In this document: positions 12,601 through 22,211 of the stretch, in pieces
Layout of the letters: every line of letters starts with the position of its first letter
How positions within the stretch are numbered: position 1 is the first letter of the stretch
Source: Yponomeuta sedellus
Taxonomy: Eukaryota; Arthropoda; Insecta; Lepidoptera; Yponomeutidae
Length of the DNA stretch: 64,000 nt
Direction: 5' to 3'
Assembly (NCBI GenBank): GCA_934045075.1
Contig: OW203722.1
Span: forward strand, 8,339,303-8,403,302
Notes under the pieces: generated by a model
Databases searched by the model: none
What the model was told of the DNA's origin: nothing
What the model saw: only the letters and a program-made list of their open reading frames with translations
Program-made: the position numbers and the translations under genes

Positions 12601-15600
12601 TACTATTAGGTCGTTTTACTTTTGTGTCGTTCAAGCTTCATGTGCATATAGTTAGTTTGTCATCCATACATCTTTGCTTTCCCATTTAGAATAGTAGTAA
12701 AATTTAAATTGGTGACTCACCTCTAACCGTTTCAAGACAGCCTCGCGTTTCTTTTGTGCGTCCGTCATCCCTTCGTCCTCAGAGTCTTCTTCGGAACTGG
12801 AATCTTCTTCAGAACTATCGTCCTCTTCTTCAGAACTCTCCTCTTCTTCGACCTGAGAAAATATGATAATATTGCATGCTGTCCCATCTACCCAGAGTCA
12901 ACTGAGATCATTTATTGAGCCATATTATGAACAATATCAGGAAGGTGCCTTTGCCTTCACACAAATTTAAAAATTTTTTGCTTTTGTATTTTGTGTGTTT
13001 GGTTGGGTTCAATTATGAGAGTTGTAATGACATTTTAATTTAGACAATTGCAATGTGAGAACATGAATTAAGTTTCTGTGGAAAGGCAAAACATGTCGTG
13101 ACATTTCTATTTATAAAAACTTTGGGCCTTTATTATTATTAATACTTTTTTGCACCATAAAATATTACAATGCAGCGAACTTAATACCATAAGCATTTTC
13201 TACCAGTCAACTGCAGGCGGTAATGACCATCTAATTACATCAATGTAATGAGATGATCATGTGACGCAGCCTCCAGTGGCACTTCCACTCACAAATGAAG
13301 GGACCACTCCAATGCTGGAGTACCTGGGACATTGTTTTAAATGTAGTATGATTGCCTAGTACCTATACCATCCTGTTAGCTTAGTTTATTCTCTTAGTTA
13401 TTAGTTCAGTTCGTTAAGGTTATTTTATAACACTATGTATAATAAATTGAAGAAAAGAAAGTGCAATCATAAATTCTGGAATCCCTGGAATCTCATAGTC
13501 CTTAAGATAATTTCATTGTCACTGTTATACAACATTAGGATCTCAATTCCAAACTTCACTATACCTCAGGTGTAGGAGCCTTAGCTGGTTCCACTTCAGG
13601 TTCTGGCTCCTCCTCAGAGGATTCGGCATCCCAGGAGTCCTTGATGGTCTCTTCTACTATTTTCTTCTCTACTACGGGAGCTTTGGGAGGTTCTTCCTGA
13701 AAAATGTAGGAATATATCTTAACTGACAAGAAATTGTTAGTGAGGTCAAATCCAAATGAAATCAAGAATTTACATTCTGTCTGCTGAAAGGCAATGTAAA
13801 ATGTAAGCCGCTGCCTTCAGGCTGTATGTGAATATGTCACATCAGACAGTGTGGTTTTCTTCATATATAGAGTGGTATTGCTATAACAAATTCACAAATG
13901 TAAAATTTTAGTAGCATACAGAATTTTTTGGTAATGATCGATATTAGACTAGCCTAGTGACAGCCTTAGGTGAAAGTTATTAACATTACAAACAGGGATT
14001 CGAACCCACCACCTGACTCACAGGTAAGCTAGGTTCCTATTCAGTTATCTACTATTAAGTCATTGTGTTGTTATTCAATGTTTGTAAAAAGACTATAGAC
14101 CTTATTTAGGTAATTGTATAAATCTTAACAACATCACAAATGTGAGGCACATGTTCTATCATATGCTACCACTGCTACCAAAGTAGAAATATTTGGAAGT
14201 AATTGTTATACATTTGGTAGCACATGAAGTTAATTTCAATAGGAAAGCAAGTATGTATATACAGTCTATTTATTCATACTTGTCCAATTTAGTAAACAAG
14301 ATTCTACCCTTAAACTGTGACTTTTTAGTCCAAAACTGCCATATTTCCATAAATGAAGTAACCTGGAACACTCTTTTAGATAACACTCTGCCAATTTTAA
14401 AAACATAGTTCATGATTTGCGAGAAAATGTCTAGTTTAGGCATCTAATCTCAATTTTAAGGTTAGAATCTGGTTTACTAAATTGGACAAGTAAGAATAAA
14501 TAGACTGTACAAGTGCTACTTTCGGTTAGGTTACCTGTTGCTTACCTTTTTGTTAAAATCTACTTTTTTCTCCTCAGCTGTTGGCGTTGGCGGTTCTTCC
14601 TGTGACATTTGCGTTTTTAGCTTTTGCGGTCTGATCCGTGTCCCAGGCCTAGGCTTCTTTTCCACTGACCCTATCTCAATACCCTGGGCTTTCAGATTGT
14701 CTAGCATAGCTTGAGCTCGGGCTTTCTCTGCCTTCTGTTTGGGAGTCAGCAGTTTCCCTTCTGCTTTAAGTCTGTCTTTTCTCTCTTTTTCCTTTTGTTT
14801 CTTACGCTCCTTCTTTTCCTTTTCTAATTGGATAGCTTCCAGTCTTTGCTGTTCACGTTCTTCTTCTCTCTTTATACGCTCTTCTTCCTCACGCTGCAGT
14901 CTTTCTTCTTCTTCTTTCACCTTTTTTAGGGCCTCTTGCATGGCAGCAATAGTCTTCTTAGTCGGACCACCTTTCTTTGACTTATCATCTTTCTCCTTGT
15001 CTTTGTCTCCCTTTTTCTTCTTTTTTCCTTCTGTGGAAGGAGCCTCATCTTCAGCCCCCTTCTCCTCTGATGGAGCTTTGGCATCTTCTGTGACTTTAGT
15101 GGATTCTTGCTTAGTTTCTACTTTTTCAGCCTTAGCCTCTGTTTTGGCAGTCGGTTCCTTTTTATCCCCTTCTTCCTTCTCCTTCTTCTTTGCTTCTAGT
15201 TTCTTTTGCTTTTCCCGTTCTTTCTTCTCTTTCTTCTTTTGAGCGGCTGTTTTTATGGTGATGTCGCCTTCATTGTCACTACCCTCTTGAGCATTATCTT
15301 CTTGTTCAGGTTTGGATTCTACTTTCTTGCCCTTTTTCTTGGCTTTGGGCTTTTCTTCGGGCTCCTCTGCTGGTTTCTCTAGTGCTGCTACTGGTGCAGC
15401 TGCAGGCGCAGGTTCTTTCTTGGCACCAGAGTATTCCATTTCCAGTTCAGCTAAAACCTTTTCCAGGTCTTCATCACTATCATCCTTCCGCCGCTTAGCT
15501 TTCTTACCCTTTTTACCAGCTGGTTCCTTTTTTTCTTGAGCTCCCTTTTTTTGAGGTTTTTGAGCTGGTTTCTCATCATCATCTGATGAAGGTGGGGCCT

Positions 15601-16273
15601 CAATAGGGGAGTCGTCTTCATCTTCTATCTCAAGAAGTGAGAATGCACTCTTTTTCTCTTCCTTGTTTTTGCCCTTCTTTGGCTTAGTTTCAGGCTCTAC
15701 ATCTGATTCATCTGTTGAGAAATTATATGAATTGTGTAATTCAAAAAGATACAAAATTATGTTTCAGTATCATCATTCCCCTGGCTCTATTTTATAGGAA
15801 TATAAAGGGGATATGAATCTGATCTAAATAAAGGCAATGTGAAACTCACCTTCACTACTACCTTGTTGCTTCTTCTTGTTTGAAATTGACACATTTTTGA
15901 TATTTTTTGTGACTACTTTTACTTCATCATCTACTGACTTTTTGCGTTTAGGCTTAGCTTTCGGTTTTTCCTCTTCACTCTCATCCGAAGCTACGGCCAC
16001 CCTAGAAACGAAAGGAAATTCGTGAGTTGCTGTTGACCTGATTTTACCACGGGGCGCCGGAAAGCTCAAATATAACCTTAAATTGGAAGCTTACTTTTTA
16101 GCTTTCGGAGTGGGTTTGGTGGCCTCGATGTTAGTGGTTTCTACATCGCTGTCCCTAGAACAATGCACCAGGTATTACATGTCCTGTTCGGGTAAACGAT
16201 AAGCCTAACATATGGCATAAACTCACCCATCCTCAGCGGTCAGATTTTTCTTCCCCTTTTTAGCCTTTCCCAT
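180..16273 (-). CDS. eIF5B: eukaryotic translation initiation factor 5B (eIF5B), 5' part of gene; C-terminus lies beyond the left edge
   Basis: Cytosolic translational GTPase that promotes joining of the 60S subunit after start-codon selection. Coding exons, in order: 16227-16273, 16095-16154, 15850-16001, 14546-15711, 13565-13696, 12721-12852, 11848-12066, 10948-11061, 9927-10154, 8712-8894, 7259-7420, 6434-6564, 4662-4794, 1288-1395, 180-344. All borders are GT-AG and phases agree, giving 3132 nt (1044 codons). The start reads [17 protein letters not shown] charged N-terminal region is followed by the G domain ([18 protein letters not shown]), domain II (about 7.3-8.9 kb), and domain III and early domain IV (180-6564). 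Human eIF5B is about 1220 residues, so roughly 150-200 residues should lie left of position 180. The exons look intact; the introns carry many transposon fragments. Divergently arranged with SUV3. Confidence 0.96.
637..682. repeat. (GA)n microsatellite
   Basis: About 20 uninterrupted GA dinucleotides in the eIF5B intron 345-1287. The short motif in front of it (ggcacaggcctttctct-like) recurs near 11393-11420 with a shorter GA run, so it belongs to a dispersed repeat. Confidence 0.95.
700..972 (+). repeat. SINE-like dispersed repeat, family S1
   Basis: Begins around a CAT/CTT-rich stretch with 'ccactgctggacatagccc' and ends 'ggccgacaccac'. The same unit recurs at 35094-35360, 45176-45432, 56866-57022, and split on the minus strand between 43838 and 56176. 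Where intact it is about 260 bp, has a target duplication (aatgccat at the 43838/56176 copy) and no coding capacity. That fits a SINE or the 3' tail of a LINE. Confidence 0.75.
2209..2387. mobile_element. MITE with about 33-bp terminal inverted repeats, TA target
   Basis: Arms at about 2211-2243 and 2354-2386 are near-perfect inverted copies (both hold the string tagtccggatttacttac or its complement). TA flanks both ends. The centre has no coding potential. Fits a non-autonomous Tc1/mariner-type element inside eIF5B intron 1396-4661. Confidence 0.65.
2433..3251. mobile_element. PIF/Harbinger-type element, 819 bp, deletion derivative
   Basis: Ends are inverted: GGGCGACTTGCACCA at the left and its near complement at the right. 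They are flanked by the 3-bp duplication tta (2430-2432 and 3252-3254), the TSD size typical of PIF/Harbinger. It carries a Myb/SANT-like reading frame but no recognisable DDE transposase, so it would need a helper. It lies in an eIF5B intron. Confidence 0.75.
2637..2924 (-). pseudogene. Myb/SANT-like DNA-binding protein remnant of a Harbinger element
   Basis: Open frame starting [20 protein letters not shown]. The motif R-x-P-N-F-T-x-E-E-x-x-L-L-V matches the first helix of the Myb/SANT-like proteins that accompany Harbinger transposases. Only about the first third of such a domain is clear; the rest looks decayed. It is carried inside the 2433-3251 element, whose TIRs and 3-bp TSD support the assignment. 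Confidence 0.55.
3279..3416. mobile_element. 138-bp palindromic Harbinger-type MITE
   Basis: Two arms of about 60 bp form a nearly perfect hairpin with a short central spacer. Ends are GGGCTGATTTTTCAAC and the complement of GGCCTGATTTTTCAAC. Flanking 3-bp duplication taa at 3276-3278 and 3417-3419. It lies 27 bp from the end of the 2433-3251 element. Confidence 0.75.
3885..4400 (+). repeat. tandem pair of tRNA-Ile-like repeat units with inverted flanks
   Basis: Two tRNA-like cores (3984-4055 and 4291-4361) are spaced 307 bp apart. Each is followed by an arm that contains 'cctctaaataggtttttaa'; the complementary arm precedes the first core at 3895-3955. The outer ends read 'gcactaacccgtgctaagga' and its complement. 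The core has an A box (tagctcagttgg) and a B box (ggttcgaatcc). The same monomer recurs at 6764, 23918, 31805, 32510, 32820 and 40585-41370. Confidence 0.75.
3984..4055 (+). other. tRNA-Ile-like pseudo-tRNA core
   Basis: 72 nt resembling insect tRNA-Ile in the acceptor, D and T arms. The anticodon arm has a 7-nt loop, acggata, with C where U33 is invariant, and the acceptor stem has a mismatch. It is therefore a repeat-borne tRNA relic, probably keeping Pol III A/B boxes, and not called as a functional tRNA gene. Confidence 0.65.
4507..4621. repeat. short inverted-repeat element ('ggccaagtgcgag' arms)
   Basis: Left arm 4507-4519 and right arm about 4608-4621 are inverted copies of about 13 bp around a 90-bp centre, inside the eIF5B intron just left of exon 4662-4794. 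Probably a small MITE; no target duplication was settled. Confidence 0.5.
4795..6433. other. eIF5B intron, mostly unique AT-rich sequence
   Basis: Contains one dispersed S3-type repeat near 5336-5460 ('cactgcagcgtccgagtgg'...'ctgtataaataatctcatta'), also seen at 13216-13345 and 24150-24250. Otherwise nothing recognisable was seen. Confidence 0.6.
6600..6735 (-). repeat. SINE-like repeat family S2, 3' part
   Basis: Reverse-oriented copy of the tail 'cagtggggacatacaa' with the body 'ggtggagtatggcctaacctt'. Other copies: 31610-31752, 33035-33405 (fullest, with a 5S-rRNA-like head), 39335-39455 and 39870-40090. Confidence 0.65.
6764..6930. repeat. tRNA-like inverted-repeat unit, palindromic form
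   Basis: Both sides carry the T-arm half plus the 'aggctaaaaatttcaccc' arm in opposite directions, so the copy is a hairpin made of two 3' halves of the tRNA-like unit. It ends in 'cttagcacgggttagtgcat'. Confidence 0.65.
6955..7110 (+). repeat. tRNA-derived SINE
   Basis: Head 'gacgacctctgtggcgcagc' holds an A box (tggcgcagcgg). 'ggttcggatcc' is a B box, followed by a non-tRNA body ('gtcttggatgtttacatg'). A minus-strand relative lies at 12113-12270 and another at 39245-39350. In eIF5B intron 6565-7258. Confidence 0.65.
7983..8143. repeat. (ACCG)n tetranucleotide array
   Basis: About 160 bp of gacc/gact repeats with a short gccc interruption in eIF5B intron 7421-8711. It produces spurious RSVG-repeat reading frames on the minus strand. 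Confidence 0.95.
9600..9800. repeat. (AACAG)n pentanucleotide array
   Basis: About 35 perfect aacag units bounded on both sides by aatag variants, in eIF5B intron 8895-9926. The low-complexity FCSVL-type frames across it are not genes. Confidence 0.95.
9927..12066 (-). CDS. eIF5B: eIF5B GTP-binding domain exons
   Basis: Three exons encode the G domain. Exon 11848-12066 carries the P loop GHVDTGKT and switch I region ([10 protein letters not shown]). Exon 10948-11061 carries switch [10 protein letters not shown]. Exon 9927-10154 carries NKID, which reads the guanine base. Exon 8712-8894 continues with the SAVTGEG stretch corresponding to G5. The switch II histidine (DTPGH) that drives hydrolysis in this family is present. 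Each exon is a whole number of codons and is joined in phase 0, so the catalytic core appears functional. Confidence 0.95.
10155..10947. other. eIF5B intron with weakly periodic 'gaatgtgtgtt' phrases
   Basis: Between 10260 and 10830, phrases like 'agaatgtgtgttagtg' and 'ggctgagtgaaaat' recur every 50-70 bp with much drift. It may be a degenerate tandem array. No gene seen. Confidence 0.45.
11702..11790 (-). pseudogene. partial copy of the eIF5B P-loop exon next to a 13-bp hairpin
   Basis: Read on the minus strand, about 11743-11786 encodes [14 protein letters not shown], matching [14 protein letters not shown] of the true exon 11848-12066. From 'tcttggac' on, 33 of 38 bases agree, and three of the five differences are silent. 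A plausible acceptor (ttttacag) stands just upstream in the minus direction, and 11702-11732 is a perfect 13-bp-arm hairpin. The P loop is not included. It may be an old partial exon duplication or gene-fragment capture. An alternative exon cannot be excluded. Confidence 0.6.
12113..12270 (-). repeat. tRNA-derived SINE, minus orientation
   Basis: Complement of the family at 6955-7110: 'ggtcccaaactaagatacc' tail, then 'gatcgaacccacgacctctg' (B-box region) and a decayed head near 12240. In eIF5B intron 12067-12720. Confidence 0.5.
13216..13345 (-). repeat. dispersed repeat family S3
   Basis: 'tggcacttccactcacaaat' ... 'gtacctgggacattgttt'. Related copies lie at 5336-5460 and 24150-24250 on the other strand. 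About 120 bp, no coding content. Confidence 0.55.
14262..14507. mobile_element. 246-bp MITE with about 48-bp TIRs, TA target
   Basis: Ends CAGTCTATTTATTC, with inverted arms 14262-14309 and about 14460-14507 nearly identical. TA flanks at 14260-14261 and 14508-14509. The same CAGTCT terminus and TA target occur in the 36031-36256 MITE. It sits just left of the large eIF5B exon. Confidence 0.75.
14546..15711 (-). CDS. eIF5B: eIF5B large exon: Lys/Glu-rich N-terminal tail
   Basis: Exon 4 of eIF5B, 1166 nt. It encodes almost only Lys, Glu, Asp, Ala and Pro, with long coiled-coil-like KE runs (for example around 14740-15240). This is the poorly conserved, disordered part of metazoan eIF5B that precedes the GTPase core and is dispensable for GTPase activity in known homologues. 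It enters on a split codon (G|AT from exon 3) and leaves in phase 0 at a GTAAG donor. The long open frame on the opposite strand (14739-15242, Ser/Phe-rich) is the mirror of this biased composition, not a gene. Confidence 0.9.
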
Positions 16274-16743
16274 TTCGCAAGTTAGCTGTAAGGTTAAGTC
16301 ACAATGCCTGTAATATAGTGTTCGGTTTTTGAGTGTGCGGTAATTTCTATCATGTGAAATGTAGAAACGTACAAGACGTCTCTTTTTTGATTGAAATAAA
16401 AGCTTTTTTCGATATTCGTGTCGTGTCGGCCAATCGTTCACGTCACTTTACTTTGAAGATTTTGACAGAACTAGGGATGTATGTACTCCCTCCGAGACCT
16501 AAGCAGTGTTGCCAGACGTTTTGAATGAACGGTCATACGATGGATAAATAGAAAGTCTCATTCCCTACGAAGGCTGCTAAAAAAAATAGTACGTTTTCAA
16601 AACCTTTGTTTTATTACTATAAAGTCAACAATCAATTAAACACACAAACTTTAGGTTTTTATTCATCCCGGGGGTTTACTGTTCATATTGTTTAACATTT
16701 CTCTTGTTGGAGAAAAATCCACACAACACCCATAGCGCTTAAT
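16274..16743. promoter_or_regulatory. upstream region of eIF5B (probable promoter side), bounded by the gypsy insertion
   Basis: No TATA box is convincing. At 16504 'cagtgttgccagacg' resembles a hAT-type TIR end like that of the 21834-22211 MITE, but no partner was found. With the gypsy element removed, the two start codons would be about 1.8 kb apart. A shared bidirectional promoter is possible but not shown. Confidence 0.4.
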
Positions 16744-16748
16744 ATGTT

Positions 16749-17104
16749 TGTGGGGTTGACTCTACACCACATTCACAGGCGGCAATCAGGCGCGCGCAGA
16801 TTCGAACCTCATTGCTCCACCAAGCATAGCTGGCAGGCTGCGTGTAGAAGTAGGTAGAGATTTTATTTAAAACGTTTTTTCTTCTATTCTGTCTAAAAAA
16901 TGATGATTGATATCGGAATCGATTTAATAATTTTATGATGTTTTTCATGCAGATGCTATAGTTTTCAGTTTCATCTAATTATTGCAGTTAGTCAGTGTTA
17001 ACTCCTTCTGTACAATATAATTTCCACCGTGCCAGTGTACTTTCAGTGTAAATAAACCTTGTACATAAATTATCTATTTCTTTGTCCTTGGCACTGGATC
17101 CTAA
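16749..17104 (+). repeat. 5' LTR of the gypsy element
   Basis: Starts TGTGGGGTTGACTC and ends GGATCCTAA two bases before the primer site. Aligns over its whole length with 21177-21532. Confidence 0.92.
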
Positions 17105-17106
17105 AC

Positions 17107-17124
17107 TGGTGACCCCGCCTGGAG
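17107..17124 (+). other. primer binding site of the gypsy element
   Basis: TGGTGACCCCGCCTGGAG. The first ten bases match the tRNA-Trp type site used by CsRn1-group elements; the rest has drifted or differs. Confidence 0.6.
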
Positions 17125-17159
17125 CACACTACTGACATACTGTAAATATTGAACGAATT

Positions 17160-18056
17160 GTGCATACCTACTCGAATATGTCGAACCCAAATGAGTTCTC
17201 TGATGCGCAGCAGACAGCAGATATCAGTCCGCCCCCAACTTTACCCACCAACCTGAACTCACAACTCGAGGTAAATCATATCACGAAATTGCCTCCATTT
17301 TGGCCGCAGAAACCGGCGGTATGGTTCGCTCAAGTAGAGGGGCAGTTTACCCTCGCACGCATTTAGCATGATGAGACGAAGTATTGCCATGTAATCTCCC
17401 ACTTGGAACCGCAATACGCAGATGTAGTTGAGGACATTATTACTTCGCCACCATTGACTGGAAAGTATGATGAGCTTAAAGCTGAATTGATCAAACGTTT
17501 GTCAGACTCGAAAGAGAAGAAAGTAAAGCAGCTGCTGGTCCATGAAGAGTTGGGTGAAAGAAAGCCTTCCGAGTTCCTGCGGCACCTGCAGCATCTTGCA
17601 GGTAATGATGTTCCAGAGGAGTTCCTGAGGACTATCTGGTCTAACCGATTACCGACGAGCACACAGACAATCATCGCGGCGCAAACGGGTGCATCGCTAA
17701 TAGGGTTGGCAGATTTGGCGGACAGGATTCATGATGTAGTTCCCCCTAGAATGCAAATTGCCGCAGCATCGGCAATTCCTTAGAGCACAATAGAGCTTTT
17801 GTCAAGCCAGATAGCAGCGCTCACCAAACAAGTCGAGGAATTATCAGTGCAAGCCAGAACCTCCAGGTCGAGAGACCGATCATTGGATCGCGAAAAGCGC
17901 AGTTGTCGGCGTTCTGCATCTTCCAGGTCACAATCAATGTTTCGGAGAAATCCCATTTGCTGGTATCACGCGACGTTTGGAAGCAGAGCCAACCGATGCG
18001 TTCGGCCGTGTGACTATAAGCCGAGCAAGTCGGAAAACGCCTGGGGCAATCAGTAG
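17160..18056 (+). pseudogene. gypsy gag, interrupted by stop codons
   Basis: One reading frame cut by TAG codons at 17364 and 17781, ending at TAG 18054. It shows the matrix/capsid-like phrase KLPPFWPQKPAVWFAQVEGQ and further on LLVHEELGERKPSEFLRHLQ. At the C-terminal end an Arg/Ser-rich stretch leads to CWYHATFGSRANRCVRPC, the CHCC finger of CsRn1-like Gag. Not functional as it stands. Confidence 0.85.
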
Positions 18057-21000
18057 ACGCGGCCGACGGTTCCCGATTTCAAGTGGCCGTTTATTCATTA
18101 CTGACAGCAGATCGTAGCTTCAGTTTTTAGTCGATACCGGAAGTGACTTATGCGTTTTTCCGCGCTCTGCAGTTCATGAGCGGCGGCCAAAGACAACGTA
18201 CAAGTTATGCGCAGCCAACGGGTCGGAAATAGTTACTTATGGTTATGTGGAGTGCAATCTAAATTTAGGCCTGCGTAGAGACTTTCGGTGGCGCTTTGTT
18301 GTAGCGGACGTAACTAAACCCAGAATAGGTGTAGATTTTTTGTCCTTTTATGATTTATTAGTAGACTGTCGAGGGCAACGATTAATTGACCGACAAACAA
18401 ACCTTTCTTCAGTAGCTTCAGTTACTTCAGGTATTTTTGAAATACAATCGGTTAAAGTGCCGACTGGTGATAGTCGATTTCATAAACTGTTAGACTCTTT
18501 TCCGGATATTACACGCCCAGCCGGTACACCACGCATTATCAAACATAACACTGTACACCATTTAAACACAACCCCGGGTCCGCCAGTGACATGTGCTCCC
18601 CGCAGGTTGGCGCCAGACAAATTAAAGATTGCTAGGCAGGAGTTTGAAGCAATGCTGGCCAATGGTACTGGCCGGCCATCTGACAGCAGTTGGTCGTCGC
18701 CGCTGCACCTGGCACCTAAAAAAGACAACAGTTGGCGCCCATGTGGTGACTATAGATGTCTCAACGCGCGCACTATCCCGGATAGGTACCCAGTTCGGCA
18801 TATTCACGATTTCACTCACAGCATTTCCGGCTGCGAAATATTTTCCACAAAAGACTTAGTTAAAGCATATAATCAGATTCCTGTCGATCCCTCAGATATT
18901 CACAAAACTGCTATAACGACTCCATTTGGCCTTTACGAGTTCCCGTTTATGACAGTTGGCCTTAGAAACGCAGGACAGACATTCCAAAGGTTCGTTGACG
19001 AAGTAACAAGAGGTTTGGATTTTGTATACTGTTACCTTGACGATTTTCTAGTTTTTTCAAAGAACGAAGACGAGCACGAAAATCATCTGCGTCAGGTATT
19101 CACTAGGATGAGAGATTACGGTATTGTCGTGAATACAAGCAAATCTGTATTTGGTGCACCGGAGGTAACATTTTTAGGATACCGCATTTCCAAAGACGGA
19201 ACTAAGCCTCTCTCCTCGAAGGTGCAAGCTATTATGGATTTCCCTGTGCCTACAACTGTCAAGCAACTCAGACGGTATTTGGGTATGCTAAATTTCTACA
19301 GGCGTTTTATCCCACGAGCTGCTCAAATTCAGGCGCCAATGAATGCCTTACTGACCGGTTCAGTAAAAGGTTCTCATCCAGTTAATCTAACTGGATTCTT
19401 CTTTACATTCTTTTTTGGAGTCCAAGCAAAGCCTTTCCAACGCCGCACTGCTTGCCCACCCAGATTGCCGTGCCAATCTGGCCTTAGTCACAGACGCATC
19501 AGATCTGGGTATGGGAGCGGTTCTACAGCAGTTTGTTGAACACCGTTGGCAGCCTTTAGCATTTTTCTCGCGCAAATTCAGCCCGTCACAGCAAAAATAC
19601 TCACCTTACGACCGTGAACTTCTAGCTATATACGAAAGTATTAAATATTTTAGGCACATGCTCGAGGCGAGGCATTTTGTATTCTACACCGTCAGCAAGC
19701 CACTATGTTTTGCATTTCATGAACGGAAAAACAACTGTTCTCCTAGGCAGTACAGGCATTTAGACTTTATTTCACAGTTCACCTACGACATCCGTCATAT
19801 CTCAGGCAGAGATAACGCAGTGGCCGACACGTTATCGAGGATTGAAGAGGTACATGGATCTGTAGATTTTGGTGCGTTAGCCATATCGCAGATCACTGAC
19901 CCCGAGCTTGCAGAACTTCTGAATGGCTCGTCAGCATTGCGCTTGGAGAAAGTGGCCATGTCAGGAAGCACAACAATGTTATACTGTGACGTAAGTACTC
20001 CCGTTAACAGGCCTTTTATCACGAAGTCGTTCCGCAAGGCTGTCTTTAACAGTCTACACTGTTTAAGCCACCCGGGTGCTAACGCAAGGGCTAAGCTAGT
20101 GGCGCAGCGCTTTGTTTGGCCAGGAGTACGCAAAGATTGTCGCGAGTGGTCACGAGCATGTCTGGATTGTCAGCGGTCGAAGGTAAGTAGACATGTTGCT
20201 TCTCCGCTGGCTGATTTTGCTTTACCACGCGCTAGATTTCAAATTATCCATATAGATTTAATTGGCCCTTTGCCACCTTCTCAAGGATTTCGTTATTGTT
20301 TAACAGCGATTGACTGATTCACGCGTTGGCCAGAAGTCGTTCCAATAACTGACATGACGGCAGAGACAGTGGCTCGGGCTCTCCTTTCTGGTTGGATATC
20401 TAGGTTTGGTTGCCCTACAGATATAGTTACTGATCAGGGGCGTCAGTTCGAATCAGCCATCTTTAGATATTTATCTAAAATGGCTGGTTTTAAGCATCGC
20501 AGAACTACAGCCTACCATCTAGCGTGTAACGGATTAATTGAGCGATTCCACCACCAGCTTAAGGCGGCGATAATGTGTCATGCTGATACAAGCTGGACTG
20601 AATCTCTCCCTTTGGTATTATTAGGGGTTAGGAGTGCTTTTAAGGAGGACTTAAAAGCATCTTCAGCTGAGCTGCTTTATGGAGAGCCTCTACGGCTGCC
20701 TGGTGAATTTTTCGGTCATGATGCGGTTGGATCAACGGATATGACTGAACTTTCCACACGTCTCAGGTTGTTTGCCGCTAATCTTCGTCCAGTACCTGCA
20801 TCACGACACAGTGAAGGTAAAGTTTTTGTTTTTAAGGAATTAAGCACCTGCAGCCACGTATTCCTGCGCAAAGACGCGTTGCGCGGTGCTCTTCAACCAG
20901 CCTATACTGGTCCTTTTAAAGTCTTGGAGAGAGGGCCGAAGGTTTTCAAAATATTGCGGCAGGGAAAGGAGACCACTGTGTCGATTGATCGACTAAAACC

Positions 21001-21187
21001 TGCATACGAGCTTGTGGATAGATCGGCCACTGTGGCGAGGAATGTGTCACTACAGACTCCACAGTTTTCATACTTCTCAACAATCGCGCCTTATTACGCA
21101 GCAAACTTCCCAACCTACACTTCCTCAGCCAACAACAGCTATAATCGCCCGTTAGACGGTCTCTGGAGGGGAGTGATGTGGGGTTGA
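18057..21187 (+). pseudogene. gypsy pol (protease, RT, RNase H, integrase), interrupted
   Basis: Protease active site LVDTGSD at about 18127. RT 18550-19330 with the YLDD box ([10 protein letters not shown]). Near 19400 the frame changes (from the frame of 18247 to that of 19415). RNase H starts with [11 protein letters not shown]. Integrase has the HHCC region (SHPGANARAKLV ... CLDCQRSK), then VTDQGRQFES and GLIERFHHQLK. A TGA at 20315 breaks the start of the integrase core. No env-like frame follows; the frame ends at 21187, just inside the 3' LTR. Confidence 0.9.
21165..21176 (+). other. polypurine tract of the gypsy element
   Basis: GGAGGGGAGTGA immediately before the 3' LTR. Confidence 0.8.
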
Positions 21188-21532
21188 CTCTACACCACAT
21201 TCACAGGCGGCAATCAGGCGCGCGCAGATTCGAACCTCATTGCTCCGCCAAGCATAGCTGGCAGGCTGCGTGTAGAAGTAGAGATTTTATTTAATAAGTT
21301 GTTTCTTCTATTCTGTCTAAAAAATGATGATTGCTATCGGAATCGATTTTATTAATAATTTTATGTTGTTTTTCATGCAGATGCTATAGTTTTCAGTTTT
21401 ATCTAATTATTGCAGTTAGTCAGTGTTAACTCCTTCTGTACATTATAATTTCCACCGTGCCAGTGTACTTTCAGTGTAAATAAACCTTGTACATAAATTA
21501 TCTATTTCTTTGTCCTTGGCACTGGATCCTAA
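21177..21532 (+). repeat. 3' LTR of the gypsy element
   Basis: Begins TGTGGGGTTGACTC and ends GGATCCTAA. Differs from the 5' LTR by about ten changes including small indels, and is followed by the duplication atgtt. Confidence 0.92.
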
Positions 21533-21833
21533 ATGTTGTTTTGCCAAAAGTGTGCCGTTTGAAGTTTCATTACTCAGCCTATTTCGGATCTTTGTTCTAA
21601 TGAGATTGACTGAATGAAGCAGCGTTCACAATCTGCGTTAGAGTGAAGAAGGAAGGCATAATAAATCCACAGCAAATTTTTAAATATTGTTAAAATCTTC
21701 AAAAGCGCAAATTTCTGCCCAAAATTCGTCTGGTGGAAGAGTCATATCAACTTGGTTTAAAAGCGTGGGCAATCTTCTCCATTCATCATCCACATTTTGA
21801 TTCACCTAACCATAGACAAATCTTACTAACTAG

Positions 21834-22211
21834 CAGTGCTGCCAGATACGAAACCGGTAAATGCGGTACCTGTCCTTTAAAAACGCGGATTTTCAGCAAA
21901 AAAAGCGGATATTTTTATGATTATATAATATTATAGAATACTGATTGTTCTTTTTCCGTTTATAGGTTCTATATGTTTATTCATACCAGGATACGATAAT
22001 TTATAAATAAGATGGAATATGCACAGATAACCAAGTAAAATTTAGTGAACTTTCTGTATCTGTATGCACCCAACGGAAACCGTCTTGTTGAAAGTTGAAT
22101 GAACATGACATTGAACCAATTTCGAAAAAAGCGGAACCGCGTTAGTGAAAAGCGGATCCACCATCAGAAAAGCGGGAAAAAAGCGGAAATGCGGTACATC
22201 TGGCAACACTG
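21834..22211. mobile_element. 378-bp hAT-type MITE
   Basis: Ends CAGTGCTGCCAGATAC and the complement of CAGTGTTGCCAGATG, flanked by a perfect 8-bp duplication ctaactag (21826-21833 and 22212-22219). No coding content; the body repeats 'aaaagcgga' phrases. A related half-end lies near 22385-22402. It is in the SUV3 upstream region. Confidence 0.85.

Larger units (their letters stand above)
16749..21532 (+). mobile_element. Ty3/gypsy LTR retrotransposon, CsRn1-like clade, decayed
   Basis: 4784 bp with two 356-bp LTRs and the 5-bp target duplication atgtt (16744-16748 and 21533-21537). Primer site 17107 (TGGTGACCCCGCC), purine tract 21165-21176. Gag has the unusual C-x2-H...C...C finger known from the CsRn1/Kabuki group, and pol order is PR-RT-RH-IN. 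There are in-frame stops in gag and pol and a frame change near 19400, so it is inactive. The LTRs differ at several substitutions and small indels, so it is clearly older than the BEL element. It separates eIF5B from SUV3. Confidence 0.93.

Noticed and set aside
14739..15539. Long Ser/Phe-rich frames on the plus strand
   Set aside because: Antisense of the Lys/Glu-rich eIF5B exon; composition explains the openness.
16739..16948. Minus-strand frame over the gypsy 5' LTR as a gene
   Set aside because: It lies in the LTR, and its start and end are not conserved in the 3' LTR copy.
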